From an uncultured Nioella sp. (lineage in GTDB: Bacteria > Pseudomonadota > Alphaproteobacteria > Rhodobacterales > Rhodobacteraceae): 64,000 nucleotides of DNA. Location of the stretch: assembly GCA_947498125.1 (NCBI GenBank), contig CANMJH010000001.1, forward strand, positions 992,001 to 1,056,000, given 5' to 3'. Positions 18,388 to 27,946 of the stretch are shown piece by piece (the first letter of the stretch is position 1; each line of letters opens with the position of its first letter). The notes under the pieces are model-generated. The model ran no database searches. It saw only the letters and a program-made list of their open reading frames with translations, and had not been told where the DNA came from. Both the position numbers and the translations under genes were made by a program.

Positions 18388-21300
18388 TGATTTCGATCCT
18401 TGCAAAGGGTCCAGGGCCGAATTGCGCCGAGATTTGCGCAACATCGATTGTATAGGGCAGTGTCACGCCATCAGCGGCGGCCTGCGTGTCGGAGTAGGTG
18501 TAGCTGGGCGTGCCGACCGTCACTTCGCGCTGAAGCCCGCTGCCATCGCGGATCTGCACAAGATAGCTTTCGGTGTCTTCGCCAAGCGGAACCTCGGTGC
18601 CTTGCCAGCTATCGCCATCAATCCGGGTGCGCCTGATCCACGAAATCTCGCGCCCGGTGCCATCATGTCTTGCTCGAAGATGCGCGGGCGAATAGGGCCT
18701 TAGCCCCACCCCATCAAATGCAATCTGCACATGGGTATAGCTGTCGTGATCATAAGACTTCGCCGCCTGCCCAATCCGGTAATGCCGCTCTAGCCCCCGC
18801 GCCGATAACGCCATTTCAATCTGGCCCGGACGCCCGTCCAGAAGCACGAAGAGCGAGCCTACCGGCCAATCCTCGGGCATGATCCCATCCGATCCCGCTT
18901 GGCCGCGCAACCTCAGGGATATGTCCCACACATCCTCTTCGATCAGGACAGCATCGGCAAATTGGATCACCTCCCAATTTGCGCCATCCCCATCACCAAT
19001 CGCAGCAACATTCGCGCCGTTCAGCACATCCTCCATCGCGGCCGAGCTGAGCGTGCCGGTACTCATCCGCACCCGAACTGCCGCGCCGCGATCCCAGCTT
19101 CCGGGATTTGCGGCAAAGAGTGGCGTTTCCAAAACACCAACCGCGCTGACCACATCAAAAAGCCGGTTCAAGGAATACCCGCTGTCTGTTGGCGCAGAAT
19201 ACACCGCCACCTGCCCCGGCCACGGCTCGGCCGCGATGGCCATATGAGGGGCATGAGGGACTTCATCGCCAGTCAACAAAGGCAGGTCCATGAAAACAGG
19301 CGAGACCGGCACGGGGGCCACGAAAGGCTCCAGCGTGACAGCTTCCTCGATAGTATCGGATGGCTCATAGAGCGCCATTTCGGTTCGAACTGCTTCGACC
19401 TTGATGGCGCCCTTATCCTCGAACTGGTCAATCCGCCAAGTCGACCCATCCTCCATTTCAACAACTGACCCAGCGCCAAGGTCGTGACGCGAGGGCGGCA
19501 GTGAAAATCCAACGCTGTCTCGCGCAACGCGCGCCTCGGCCAGCCATCGCTCGGCAATCGCGCGCCCTTCTGCTTGCGTCAGCACCAAAGGCAGATCGCT
19601 TTGACTAATCCCGTCTTCCCCGTCATCCGGGAAAATAGCCTCAGCGACGCGCGCCTCATAAGCCCCTGCCGCTTCGACATGAGAAAGACGCACCCGCCCC
19701 ACCATATCCGCCTTCGGACTGCGCGTGGAAACAGGCGAGACCGCGCCCTCATCATCCTCGGCAAAGCGATCGGCATCAATCACACCATCCGCCAGCCCTG
19801 TACGGGACCGGAAGACAAGCATGCCCTCCCGCTCGATCGCCTCAAACCCATAGGCCAGCATCAAAGGCTGCAGCCGGGCCCGCGCGCTTTCAACGTCAGA
19901 TGAAGCAAAGCCACGGACAAACCCGTAAAGCTCTGAAACATCGTAGGAAAAAACGCCGGCCTCTTCACAAATTTCGGCAACGACATCCGCCAAAGGCTGC
20001 GCGCCCATGCGCCCAGACATCCAATGCCCGCGGGCATGGTTCTCGCCATCGCTCCAAAGCTCTTGGTTGTTGGGAAACGCAGGCCATGGCCGCGCATCCC
20101 ATGCCCAGACATAAGCATGATCCATATCCAGCATCGGCCCCCCGTATACGTCTGAGACCGGGTTGTTCTCTGGATCAGCCCAATACCCCAACATCGCGCG
20201 TAGATATTGCATCTGGATCAAGTCATCGCGGCGCCCATTTGAAAAATAGGGAAGCGACGATTCAGAACTTTTGGGATCCAAAAATTTGTTCGGCTGGTTT
20301 GTCCCCTTTTCAATAGCCGCGCAGCCCAGCTCGGTAAATCGCAGCGGCTTTAGCCCCGGCTCCCAAGCGCTTTCGCCGTTAAGCACTTCAAAACGGATTT
20401 CTGATATTTGCTGCACCGCCCCGACGGGTGAAGTCGGGGTAGATCCGTTTATCCCTAAGCGCAGCCGCCACCCTTTCGCATCGCTTGGAATTCCAGAGGT
20501 TCCGGGAAACGAGTCAGGATAGATCTGCAACACATCCTCAACCCAACCATCAGCAACGGTAAGCCCCTGCCAGATTGCGACCGTTTTAAAACCAGCATGA
20601 TTGCCATCGGCATCAAGGTAAACCAGCCACAATTTGTACCGATGCGGGTGGCCGTCGCTTGGCTCGGAAAGAAGCCGCGTCCGGATCGAAACCTCAATGG
20701 CTTGGTCCTTAATGATCGGCCGCCAGCCGCGCTCTGTCGTGATTTTGTATTCATCCGAAACCTGAAGCACATCGCCTTCAATGGGATCAAAGACATAGTC
20801 AACACTTGCAAACTGATCGATCGTATCAGCACCTGCCAATTCGTCCTCATCGTAATTTGCGTTGACCAACCAATAAGTTTGATCCGCAAAATTCCAGTCA
20901 TATTGGCGCACGCCGTTTACGGTCAGTTGGGTAAGCTTCGTGCCGCCGCGCCGATCAATATGCCTGTTTAGCCACCAGCCAGAGATATCCTTGTAGCGAA
21001 ATGTCCAGTCTTCCGCATATGTCCCGTCGGTGATCTCGGTCCGTTTCTGGGCCTCACGCGCAGTAGAAGATGCATAGAACCAGTCAAACCCTTCCCCTCC
21101 CTCGATATTCGCCATGAGGTAATCAAGATTGTAGATCGCGCCATAGCCAATATCCGCATGATCGCGACCATCGCGCCAATCTGAAAGCGGCATGTAATTA
21201 TCGATACCAATGAAATCGATATTGGCATCCGCCCATAGGGGATCGAGGTGAAAATACACATCACCGGTCCCATCTTGCGGATGATAGCCAAAATATTCTG

Positions 21301-22834
21301 ACCAATCAGCGGCATAAGACAACTTTGCATCCGGCAACAAAGCCCGCACTTCAGCGGCCAGATCGACGAAGGCCCGTACGGCAGGAAAACCAAGCACATC
21401 CCGCAATTGTGTCAGGCTGCGCATCTCAGAGCCAATACAAAAACTCTCAACCCCACCTGCCGCCGCGCAGAGCGCTGCATTGTGAAGAACAAACCGCCTA
21501 TAGCTCCATTCAGACGGCCCAGTATAAGTGACCGTGCTACCCAGGACTGAAAAGTCACTGGCGGCGGCGGTACCAAAGAATGCGGCAACCTCATTGGCAG
21601 CCGCCGCCGTTTTGTCGGGTGTGCCACTAATGCCCGGTGCTTTTTCTCCGGTAATCCGCCCCCGCCACGGCAACGCAGCTTGTTCGCCCGTATCGCTCCA
21701 CGGATCCGGCAACCCACTGCCCTCAAGGATTTCCATCAGCAGGAACGGATAGAACATTACATCCTGCCCAGCGTCATTCATCGCCTGAATGGCCTCGATG
21801 ACAGACTGATCCGTAGGCGTTCCTCCATAGATTGCACGCCCATCAACTTCGGCGATGACCTCAGCCGTACTGCGGTCTAGGCCAGCAACGCGCCACGGCA
21901 TGCCAGTGCCATCAAATTGGCTTTGCTCGACCTTCGGCTTAACCAAACAGTGCCCTGCGCGCAAATCATCGCCAAACCAGCTGACGATCAAAGACACCGC
22001 CCCACAATTGGGCATCTCACCTTGCAAATTGCCCAGCGACACAAGGAAGTCGGCCTCGCCATTCGCCGTATTGATATTGGCCGTCCCGGTTTTCCCAAAT
22101 CCGTAGCTATACGTGACCGGTGTGGTTGCCAGAGCATACTCCCCCGTTCCCGGCATCATCGCCACACCTCGGACGGCTTCAGACGGCTGAGGGACCGTAT
22201 CCAGCAGCGCAGGTTGGGCATGACGAATAACTTCAAAGGAAAGCTGTGGCACGCGGTTGCCAAATTGCGTCAAGTCAAGATCCTCGATCACCACATAGGC
22301 AATGCCGCGATAGGCGGGCACTTCTCCTGCGCCTTCAACCGCTTCCATCTTGGGGTCGGGCATCTGATCATCAGTGCCGCGATAAACGCGCATAACCAGA
22401 TCTTCTTTGGCAATCTCGGCCCCATCGGCCCAAACCCGCCCGACACGCGTAATCTCGCCCTCGCAAAGCGCGAGGGCCAAGTTAATTGAATATGAGTAAT
22501 TTGCAGTTTTCGGCTGCGCAGGTGCGCCTTTGCCGCCCCCCGTCACTGTCACGTTTTCCTGAAACCGTGTGGCCCAGATTACTTGACCACCCAAGCGCAT
22601 TTGCCCGTGCAACCGCGCAACTGTCGCCCCCTCTGAGGCGCCGGTTACGCGAAAACGATCAATGCGGCCTTGTTCGACGACATCCGAGCCTGCACCCAGA
22701 AGCCGCTGATCGATTACTCTGCCAATTGTTGCCCCTACGGCTCGGCCAAGCACAGCGCCCGTAAGGCCCAAAAAGGTGCCAGAAGACAGGCCGCCCACGG
22801 CAGCGCCGGCAGCTGATAAAAGTATCGTGGCCAT
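18380..22834 (-). CDS. Gene transfer agent tail-tip (host specificity) protein, g15 type
   Basis: A 1484-residue baseplate/tail-tip protein corresponding to RcGTA gp15. The N-terminus (residues 1-45) is a Gly/Ala hydrophobic stretch. A TIM-barrel glycoside-hydrolase-like region spans ~410-640 and resumes ~825-930 (FTELGCAAIEKGTNQPN). Tail-protein-like beta domains follow to the end. About 195 residues (~629-824) are inserted within the barrel compared with the arrangement I know from RcGTA, explaining the unusual length. The start lies 3 bp after g14. Confidence 0.92.
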   Translation of the reverse strand: MATILLSAAGAAVGGLSSGTFLGLTGAVLGRAVGATIGRVIDQRLLGAGSDVVEQGRIDRFRVTGASEGATVARLHGQMRLGGQVIWATRFQENVTVTGGGKGAPAQPKTANYSYSINLALALCEGEITRVGRVWADGAEIAKEDLVMRVYRGTDDQMPDPKMEAVEGAGEVPAYRGIAYVVIEDLDLTQFGNRVPQLSFEVIRHAQPALLDTVPQPSEAVRGVAMMPGTGEYALATTPVTYSYGFGKTGTANINTANGEADFLVSLGNLQGEMPNCGAVSLIVSWFGDDLRAGHCLVKPKVEQSQFDGTGMPWRVAGLDRSTAEVIAEVDGRAIYGGTPTDQSVIEAIQAMNDAGQDVMFYPFLLMEILEGSGLPDPWSDTGEQAALPWRGRITGEKAPGISGTPDKTAAAANEVAAFFGTAAASDFSVLGSTVTYTGPSEWSYRRFVLHNAALCAAAGGVESFCIGSEMRSLTQLRDVLGFPAVRAFVDLAAEVRALLPDAKLSYAADWSEYFGYHPQDGTGDVYFHLDPLWADANIDFIGIDNYMPLSDWRDGRDHADIGYGAIYNLDYLMANIEGGEGFDWFYASSTAREAQKRTEITDGTYAEDWTFRYKDISGWWLNRHIDRRGGTKLTQLTVNGVRQYDWNFADQTYWLVNANYDEDELAGADTIDQFASVDYVFDPIEGDVLQVSDEYKITTERGWRPIIKDQAIEVSIRTRLLSEPSDGHPHRYKLWLVYLDADGNHAGFKTVAIWQGLTVADGWVEDVLQIYPDSFPGTSGIPSDAKGWRLRLGINGSTPTSPVGAVQQISEIRFEVLNGESAWEPGLKPLRFTELGCAAIEKGTNQPNKFLDPKSSESSLPYFSNGRRDDLIQMQYLRAMLGYWADPENNPVSDVYGGPMLDMDHAYVWAWDARPWPAFPNNQELWSDGENHARGHWMSGRMGAQPLADVVAEICEEAGVFSYDVSELYGFVRGFASSDVESARARLQPLMLAYGFEAIEREGMLVFRSRTGLADGVIDADRFAEDDEGAVSPVSTRSPKADMVGRVRLSHVEAAGAYEARVAEAIFPDDGEDGISQSDLPLVLTQAEGRAIAERWLAEARVARDSVGFSLPPSRHDLGAGSVVEMEDGSTWRIDQFEDKGAIKVEAVRTEMALYEPSDTIEEAVTLEPFVAPVPVSPVFMDLPLLTGDEVPHAPHMAIAAEPWPGQVAVYSAPTDSGYSLNRLFDVVSAVGVLETPLFAANPGSWDRGAAVRVRMSTGTLSSAAMEDVLNGANVAAIGDGDGANWEVIQFADAVLIEEDVWDISLRLRGQAGSDGIMPEDWPVGSLFVLLDGRPGQIEMALSARGLERHYRIGQAAKSYDHDSYTHVQIAFDGVGLRPYSPAHLRARHDGTGREISWIRRTRIDGDSWQGTEVPLGEDTESYLVQIRDGSGLQREVTVGTPSYTYSDTQAAADGVTLPYTIDVAQISAQFGPGPFARIEIND

Positions 22835-22837
22835 GGT

Positions 22838-23269
22838 TTATGTCCTTTCGGGAAACGCGAAACGGGCGACGATGCGCCGTTCCCAGGGCGGTGTCAGGGC
22901 GCTTTCGACAACCCCGTGCCCGCTATAGGCATGGATAAAACGAGCGTCCGAGCCGGTTACGGATTGAAGTCCCAAATGCTTCGCAACGCTTTGCTTACGC
23001 ATCCGAAAAAGCAACACATCCCCCGGGGCCTCTTCAGCCAATGGTTTATGAATCATATGCCGGCGCGCCGCGCGCCAAAGGCGTTCATCGCCCTCAGGCT
23101 CGGACCAGTCGCGCGTATATGGTGGAACGGCCTCAGGCTCTCCACCCAAGACCTCACGCCACACACCGCGCAAGAGCCCAAGGCAATCGCAACCGGCCCC
23201 CTTGACCGAGCTTTGATGAACATAGGGCGTTCCAAGCCAGCCACGCGCCGCGTCTACAAAAAGATTCAT
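22838..23269 (-). CDS. Gene transfer agent NlpC/P60 peptidase, g14 type
   Basis: A 143-residue cell-wall peptidase of the tail tip. The catalytic Cys lies in GAGCDCLGLLRGV and the His in HLGLQ or HAYSGHGVVES, in the NlpC/P60 order. It is thought to open the peptidoglycan of the recipient. The ATG overlaps the g13 stop (ATGA). Confidence 0.92.
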   Translation of the reverse strand: MNLFVDAARGWLGTPYVHQSSVKGAGCDCLGLLRGVWREVLGGEPEAVPPYTRDWSEPEGDERLWRAARRHMIHKPLAEEAPGDVLLFRMRKQSVAKHLGLQSVTGSDARFIHAYSGHGVVESALTPPWERRIVARFAFPERT

Positions 23270-24156
23270 CGCAGACTCCCCCCGTTATTTGTCCCCGCAT
23301 CACGGGCCGGATACGCCGTTAGCCAATCATCGCCGGGGATGTCAGGGAACCCTTGGAAATTCACGATATTTGCAAATTTCAAACGGCAAGTTTCCATCCG
23401 TTTGTCGCAGCCGGGGTCAAGACGCAAAAGATCGCCGGGTTGAATATCTGCGCGCAGTTCTTCCCAAATCTCGACCAAACGCTCTCCGCCCACGTAACGA
23501 TCATTCTTGATCACCGCGACCAACCCTTTCGCCGCACCGCTTAGAACCGTTATACGCCCGCGTTCAAACCAGCGCGGCTCGAAACTATCCAATCCTTCGA
23601 ACACAAAGACCCGCGCCTCTTCTATCCGGTCCGCGCCCTGCTCGGCACTGTATCCAGGGGTTTTGGTGTCAAATTTGCAGGCTTTGTCCCCCAAAATCGC
23701 AGAGCAAGGCGACTGGTACAAACGCCCCTCTTGCCGGTTCATTGGTTCGGAAAGTCCACGCAGCTCGACCTGAAAGGCCCCGGCCTGGCGTTCCAGCTCT
23801 CCAAATGACCCGCGAAATTGCAAAATCCGGTTCTCAGGATCGGACCAATTGACCATCCAAGCCTCAACCGTTGCGCCATCAAAACGCCCTGCCAGAATAT
23901 CCTCTTCTGTAATCGACGCATCCGAGAGCGCACCAATTGCCTCGGCATTATCTACGGCCAGACCTGTAACTTGGCTAAGCGCGGATGCACTTAGCCCTGT
24001 ATCGGCCTTAAAAACCGTACCATCAAATTCCAGCGCGCAATCATGGTCGGTAAACCCGTATTGCGTGCCATCACTTCGAACGACGCGCCAACAGCGCGCA
24101 ACTTCGGTCGTGCCGGTCGCCAGATGGGCCAGCAAGCCGTCTTTAACGCCGCTCAT
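23266..24156 (-). CDS. Gene transfer agent hub protein, DUF2163, g13 type
   Basis: A 296-residue tail hub protein of the DUF2163 family. It contains the conserved RDGTQYGFTDHD-like segment near residue 30 (here RSDGTQYGFTDHD) and several Cys including GCDKRMETCRLKF, which in RcGTA binds an iron-sulfur cluster. It overlaps g12 and g14 by ATGA on both sides. Confidence 0.92.
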   Translation of the reverse strand: MSGVKDGLLAHLATGTTEVARCWRVVRSDGTQYGFTDHDCALEFDGTVFKADTGLSASALSQVTGLAVDNAEAIGALSDASITEEDILAGRFDGATVEAWMVNWSDPENRILQFRGSFGELERQAGAFQVELRGLSEPMNRQEGRLYQSPCSAILGDKACKFDTKTPGYSAEQGADRIEEARVFVFEGLDSFEPRWFERGRITVLSGAAKGLVAVIKNDRYVGGERLVEIWEELRADIQPGDLLRLDPGCDKRMETCRLKFANIVNFQGFPDIPGDDWLTAYPARDAGTNNGGSLR

Positions 24157-24785
24157 ACCCTGATCTCCACAACTGGCACATCCGGCGCTTCTCCGGCCTG
24201 AAAACTGGCCACTGAGGTATGAATACGGTCGACATCGAAACGCACGGGCACGTCAAACTCAAACCCTGCCGTGATTTCCGAGCCGATATCGGGCGCATCT
24301 TCAAAGGTGATGATCCCCGTCAGGTGATCGACACTGTAGTGAACACCTTCTGTCAAAGCCGCCCTGTCAAACCCGGCCACAACAGACCCTTCTACGGGTT
24401 TTGTAAGGGGCCGTTCATAACATTGCTCGCCCGAGCGATAACATTTGACCAGCTGAAAGGACCGCGTTTCGCCATCGCCTTGCCCGATCACGTGATCAAG
24501 GAAGCTTACCTCCTTTGACGGCGCACAGCTTTTGAAATCGGACCAGTCTTTCCACCGAAACCCATGCAATTGCCCCTGACGCGATTCAAAGAACGCGATC
24601 AGCAGCTCCATATCATCAAGGCTCCGCATACCTACACCCGCATCATAGCGACGACGCGAATGCGCCCAGGGCGTATTGCGTTCTTCAAACCCATTGGCCA
24701 ACGTCACCACTTCGGTCCGCCGCTCGGGCCCGCCAACTGAGCCAAAGCTAAGCTTGGTTGGAAATCTTACATCGTGAAAGTCCAT
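24153..24785 (-). CDS. Gene transfer agent distal tail protein, DUF2460, g12 type
   Basis: A 210-residue DUF2460 protein, the distal tail ring that joins the tube to the baseplate. The N-terminal FHDVRFPTKLSFGSVGG and the RRRYDAGVGMRSLDDME motif are as expected for the family. GAGGGG precedes the ATG. Its end overlaps the g13 start. Confidence 0.92.
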   Translation of the reverse strand: MDFHDVRFPTKLSFGSVGGPERRTEVVTLANGFEERNTPWAHSRRRYDAGVGMRSLDDMELLIAFFESRQGQLHGFRWKDWSDFKSCAPSKEVSFLDHVIGQGDGETRSFQLVKCYRSGEQCYERPLTKPVEGSVVAGFDRAALTEGVHYSVDHLTGIITFEDAPDIGSEITAGFEFDVPVRFDVDRIHTSVASFQAGEAPDVPVVEIRV

Positions 24786-24795
24786 AGCATTCCCC

Positions 24796-25452
24796 TCACC
24801 GGTTCCGTTGGCCGCGCGCCATGGCGCGGTTCATCTGGGCCGCAATTTGGCTTTTTGAGCGTTGGAACCCCTGCACATCGGGGGTTTGGATGTTCATGGT
24901 GATATTGACCGGCTGACCGCCGCCGCGGGCCTGCACCCCCAGACGACCATCAGCGCCACGTGTCAGCGGCATAATCGCCTCAGGGCCTGCTTCGCCCATC
25001 AGACCCATCCCGCCGCGCATGGCAAAAGGTGTTGGGCCAGAAACCACGCCGCCATTGGCAAAGGGCGTCACACGCCCCCCCGAAAATGCGCCGCCCTTTT
25101 CAAAAGGCAAAACACCAGAGACGAGCGAATTCACACCATTGGCCAAAAATCCACCCAGAGCATTCTGCACTGGCCGAACTGCTGTGTTATAGGCCGCGTC
25201 CACCATGCTTTGCGCCACCGACCGCAGCGCATCTGACAAGCGCATGCCGTCAAAAATCACACCATCAAAAGCCCGCCGCAGCCCCGAGCCAAAACTGCGG
25301 CTTAGGCTGGCCGTCTCACGGCTGGTGTAGAGCATTGTGTCCTGCATTGACCGCAGCTCCTGACCAAAGGTGGCCACCATTTGCGACGCAGATCCCAAAG
25401 ATGCTTCAAGCTGACCCAGCTCGGCATCAAAATCGTCCAATTCATCATCCAT
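24796..25452 (-). CDS. Gene transfer agent tape measure protein, g11 type
   Basis: A 218-residue protein, short like the tape measures of GTAs with short tails. It has an acidic start, a coiled-coil/amphipathic helix (residues ~10-75), a hydrophobic ALGGFLANGVNSLVSGVLPF segment and the Gly-rich phage tape-measure C-terminus (GEAGPEAIMPLTRGADGRLGV). It overlaps the upstream small chaperone gene by 8 bp. Confidence 0.9.
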   Translation of the reverse strand: MDDELDDFDAELGQLEASLGSASQMVATFGQELRSMQDTMLYTSRETASLSRSFGSGLRRAFDGVIFDGMRLSDALRSVAQSMVDAAYNTAVRPVQNALGGFLANGVNSLVSGVLPFEKGGAFSGGRVTPFANGGVVSGPTPFAMRGGMGLMGEAGPEAIMPLTRGADGRLGVQARGGGQPVNITMNIQTPDVQGFQRSKSQIAAQMNRAMARGQRNR

Positions 25453-25666
25453 CGGATGTGTCCTCCTTATCTGGGAACCGGGCGGCCAAGGCCTCTAGCC
25501 CTGCCCGTCCCATCGGCGCGGAGCTTGGGCTATCCCCAAGCATCAAAAGCAGTTCTGCAGGCGTCAGCGCCCAGAACTCTGCGGGTTTCAGGCCCAAACC
25601 TTGCATCCCCGCCCGCATCAGGCCGGGCCAGTCAAAAGGTCTGGGATTGTCACTTGCCCCGCTCAT
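25445..25666 (-). CDS. Gene transfer agent tail assembly chaperone-like protein (g10.1 type)
   Basis: A 73-residue protein beginning MSGASDNPRPFDWPGLMRAG, with the phage tail-assembly-chaperone pattern LKPAEFWALTPAEL. The ATG overlaps the g10 stop (ATGA) and the end overlaps g11. With g10 it occupies the position where phages encode chaperones that coat the tape measure. Confidence 0.85.
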   Translation of the reverse strand: MSGASDNPRPFDWPGLMRAGMQGLGLKPAEFWALTPAELLLMLGDSPSSAPMGRAGLEALAARFPDKEDTSDG

Positions 25667-25977
25667 TGGGGCGGCCGGAACGCAAGCGCCAAAAGCTGCG
25701 CCGCTGCGCGCGCGCCTTCCAGCGGCCCGCCAGCGATCTCGGCCTTGGCCAGATCGCTCAGATCCCCCGTCCAGCCGCCCCCCCGCAACCCTGCACAAAG
25801 AAGTGCCGCAACATCACGGGACCGGAACGCGCCCGCTTCAAAGCGTTCCACCAAAGCCGGAAGGCTATCGGCCCTCAGCCAGGTTTCCAGCTCAGCCAAT
25901 GCGCCCAAGGTCAGCTTTAGAACATGGGGGGTCCCGTTCAGTTCCAATGACACTTCACCTGCATAGGGGTTCGCCAT
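25663..25977 (-). CDS. Gene transfer agent gp10-like tail assembly protein
   Basis: A 104-residue protein. The N-terminal beta segment (GEVSLELNGTPHVLKLTLG) followed by helices ALAELETWL and FRSRDVAALLCAGLRGGG is typical of GTA gp10. It lies 3 bp after g9 and overlaps the next gene. Confidence 0.88.
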   Translation of the reverse strand: MANPYAGEVSLELNGTPHVLKLTLGALAELETWLRADSLPALVERFEAGAFRSRDVAALLCAGLRGGGWTGDLSDLAKAEIAGGPLEGARAAAQLLALAFRPPQ

Positions 25978-25980
25978 AAA

Positions 25981-26397
25981 TCAGACCGCCGGCGTGAAGG
26001 TCAGTTCCCCGGCCGAAGCCATCGACATCTCGTAAGTGGCCTCACCATCATGTGTGCCCGCATATTCGATCGATGTGATCATAAACGCGCCTTCCACAAT
26101 GCCGAAATCCGGGATAATCACCTGAAATTGAGGAATTTCTCCGTCAAAGAAGATCTGCCGCGCGCGCTCATCCGTGCCTTCATCGCGGAAGATGCCCGAG
26201 CCGCTAATGGCAGCGGTTTTGACACCAGCCCCTGCCAACAACTCGCGCCATCCGCCCGAGCTATCCAGACTAGTGACATCCACCGTTTCGGCGTTGAAAC
26301 TCAGGCGCGAGGCCCGCAAACCGGCCATGGTTTGAAAGGTACTGGTGCCGTCAATATCGACCTTGATCAAAAGGTCTTTGCCGTTCTGGGCTACCAT
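25981..26397 (-). CDS. Gene transfer agent major tail protein, g9 type
   Basis: A 138-residue tail tube protein. It has the MVAQNGKDLLIKVD opening, ETVDVTSLDSSGGWRELL and a C-terminal beta-strand (YEMSMASAGELTFTPA). The start was set at the second ATG, which has GGAG six bases upstream. It is followed by g10. Confidence 0.92.
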   Translation of the reverse strand: MVAQNGKDLLIKVDIDGTSTFQTMAGLRASRLSFNAETVDVTSLDSSGGWRELLAGAGVKTAAISGSGIFRDEGTDERARQIFFDGEIPQFQVIIPDFGIVEGAFMITSIEYAGTHDGEATYEMSMASAGELTFTPAV

Positions 26398-26454
26398 GTC
26401 ATTCTCCATTCATTTCAGATGTTTAAGGTCAGGGCGACCGCCCTGAGGCATGTC

Positions 26455-26862
26455 TCACGCAGCTTCATCAAGCCGCGCGCGAAACCAAATATCGATACGC
26501 CTTGTGCCGCTTGAGCGGCCCGCTTGGGCGCGATAAAAGTAAAGGCGGTTCACCCGGCCACGAGCCAGCGACAGCGGTGCGCCCAACAAGGCATCGGAAA
26601 TGGCTGAAGCGGCTTCTTTTGCCAGAAAAAAGCCAGCCCCAGATGTCACCACACTGACGCTAAACTCATGCAACGCCCCGCCGGACGAGCCATCCGACGC
26701 ATCGCGGACCTTTTCGGGCCCCAATGTCACGTAAATATCGGGCGGCGTGCCCTCTGGGATCGCGTCGTAAATCGCACTGCCCACTATCGCTTGAAGCCCT
26801 GTATCGGTTGTAAGAACGCCGTAAACCGCCGTCTGCAGGGCAGATGTCATCCCATAGCTCAT
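26455..26862 (-). CDS. Gene transfer agent tail terminator, DUF3168, g8 type
   Basis: A 135-residue DUF3168 protein forming the joint between head connector and tail. MTSALQTAVYGVLTTD and YDAIPEGTPPDIYVTLG match the family. The start MSYGM overlaps the g7 stop by ATGA, which decides it against the longer open frame. Confidence 0.9.
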   Translation of the reverse strand: MSYGMTSALQTAVYGVLTTDTGLQAIVGSAIYDAIPEGTPPDIYVTLGPEKVRDASDGSSGGALHEFSVSVVTSGAGFFLAKEAASAISDALLGAPLSLARGRVNRLYFYRAQAGRSSGTRRIDIWFRARLDEAA

Positions 26863-27188
26863 GCGCCCTCCTCCTCGGTTGTGAAACACAGCAAGTAGCG
26901 GGTTTCAGCATCGGCCTCAGTCACGGCATCGATGCGGAAAATACGGTCGCCATCGCGAAACCGCTGCGTGGGTTGCGGACGTGACGGCGCGCCTTGGGGG
27001 GCCGAGCGTACCGTGATCTTGTGCCCCATACGGGCCAGATCCCCTGTGTCGCGGCCTGTGCGCGGCAATACCTCGGCCCAGATCGTGCCAAGCGGCGTCC
27101 AGCTTTCGGAAAAGCCGCCCGCGCCATCGGCCACACGCACCGGTCCCTCCAGCAGCAGTTTTCGGGAAAGGTTGGGGTGTTTTTTCAT
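26859..27188 (-). CDS. Gene transfer agent head closure (head-tail adaptor) protein, g7 type
   Basis: A 109-residue beta-barrel head-closure protein (MKKHPNLSRKLLLEG; GGFSESWTPLGTIWAEV; QRFRDGDRIFRI), as in SPP1 gp16-like proteins. The ATG overlaps the g6 stop in a TGATG arrangement. Confidence 0.9.
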   Translation of the reverse strand: MKKHPNLSRKLLLEGPVRVADGAGGFSESWTPLGTIWAEVLPRTGRDTGDLARMGHKITVRSAPQGAPSRPQPTQRFRDGDRIFRIDAVTEADAETRYLLCFTTEEEGA

Positions 27189-27769
27189 CAACCCAACCCC
27201 CGCATCCGCACCTGCCGGTAAGGTTCAACCAATACGGCAACACCAATGGCAATTCCGGCTTCGGTTGTTCCTTGCGCCTCGTAAATCTCGCCGGCTTGGA
27301 TCAAGATCGCTTGTCGCAGGTCGGCCGGAATGCCATGCCAATCGGCCCCATAACCGGCAGAAAACTCAATTTCGATAGAGCCGCCCGTTGACGGGTTCGG
27401 CAAAGCGCTGACCGCTTCAATGACGGGGCGGTGTGTATCCCGGCGCAAACTATAACTCTCTGCGTCCAAAACCGTTTCTGTGCCACCCCGTGACACCAGC
27501 TTAATCGCGTCAATACTATTGACCGGAGCGACAGGCAGTGCTTGTTCGCATGTGCTATTCCAATGGCTCAAATGCCATGTAAAACTGCGTTGAAACAAAG
27601 CCTTACCGATCCGCGCCTCGATCGCCGCAAGCGCGGCGCGCAGGCAGCTTTCCAGCTGCGCATCCTGGCTGCCATCATCGGCGAAACCGGATGCCAGACG
27701 CAGGTGATCGGTCAACTCGGTCACAGGCAAAAGGGCGCTAGAGACCGACGACATTTCGACCATCATCAT
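27188..27769 (-). CDS. Gene transfer agent head-tail connector, g6 type
   Basis: A ~193-residue connector (gp6/HK97-like, phiE125 gp8 type) with LPVTELTDHLRLASGF at the N-terminus and a C-terminal PADLRQAILIQAGEIYEAQG. The start at the first of three tandem Met codons was chosen by comparison with family N-termini. An in-frame upstream ATG at 27787 is possible. Two hairpins precede it. Confidence 0.87.
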   Translation of the reverse strand: MMMVEMSSVSSALLPVTELTDHLRLASGFADDGSQDAQLESCLRAALAAIEARIGKALFQRSFTWHLSHWNSTCEQALPVAPVNSIDAIKLVSRGGTETVLDAESYSLRRDTHRPVIEAVSALPNPSTGGSIEIEFSAGYGADWHGIPADLRQAILIQAGEIYEAQGTTEAGIAIGVAVLVEPYRQVRMRGLG

Positions 27770-27810
27770 ATTGTTATTACTCCGCATTGGACTGCCTCAG
27801 GAAAAGGGAT

Positions 27811-27920
27811 GGCATGGGCGAACTCCGAACCGCTCGAACGGAGGACAAATAGGGCTGGAGGCCGCAAAAGCCCGCCCATGCCGTCCGCCCCCAAAAGCCC
27901 GTGAGTTTCAATTGGGGGCG
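27811..27920 (-). other. Two strong hairpins between the capsid and connector genes
   Basis: GGCATGGGCG/CGCCCATGCC (27811-27820 with 27873-27882, perfect 10 bp) and CGCCCCCAA/TTGGGGGCG (27886-27894 with 27912-27920, perfect 9 bp) lie just downstream of the major capsid gene. There is no U-tract, so they fit an mRNA stabiliser or partial terminator that raises capsid expression over downstream genes. Confidence 0.5.
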
Positions 27921-27946
27921 AACATCGCTTGCCTAGGAAAAGGCGA

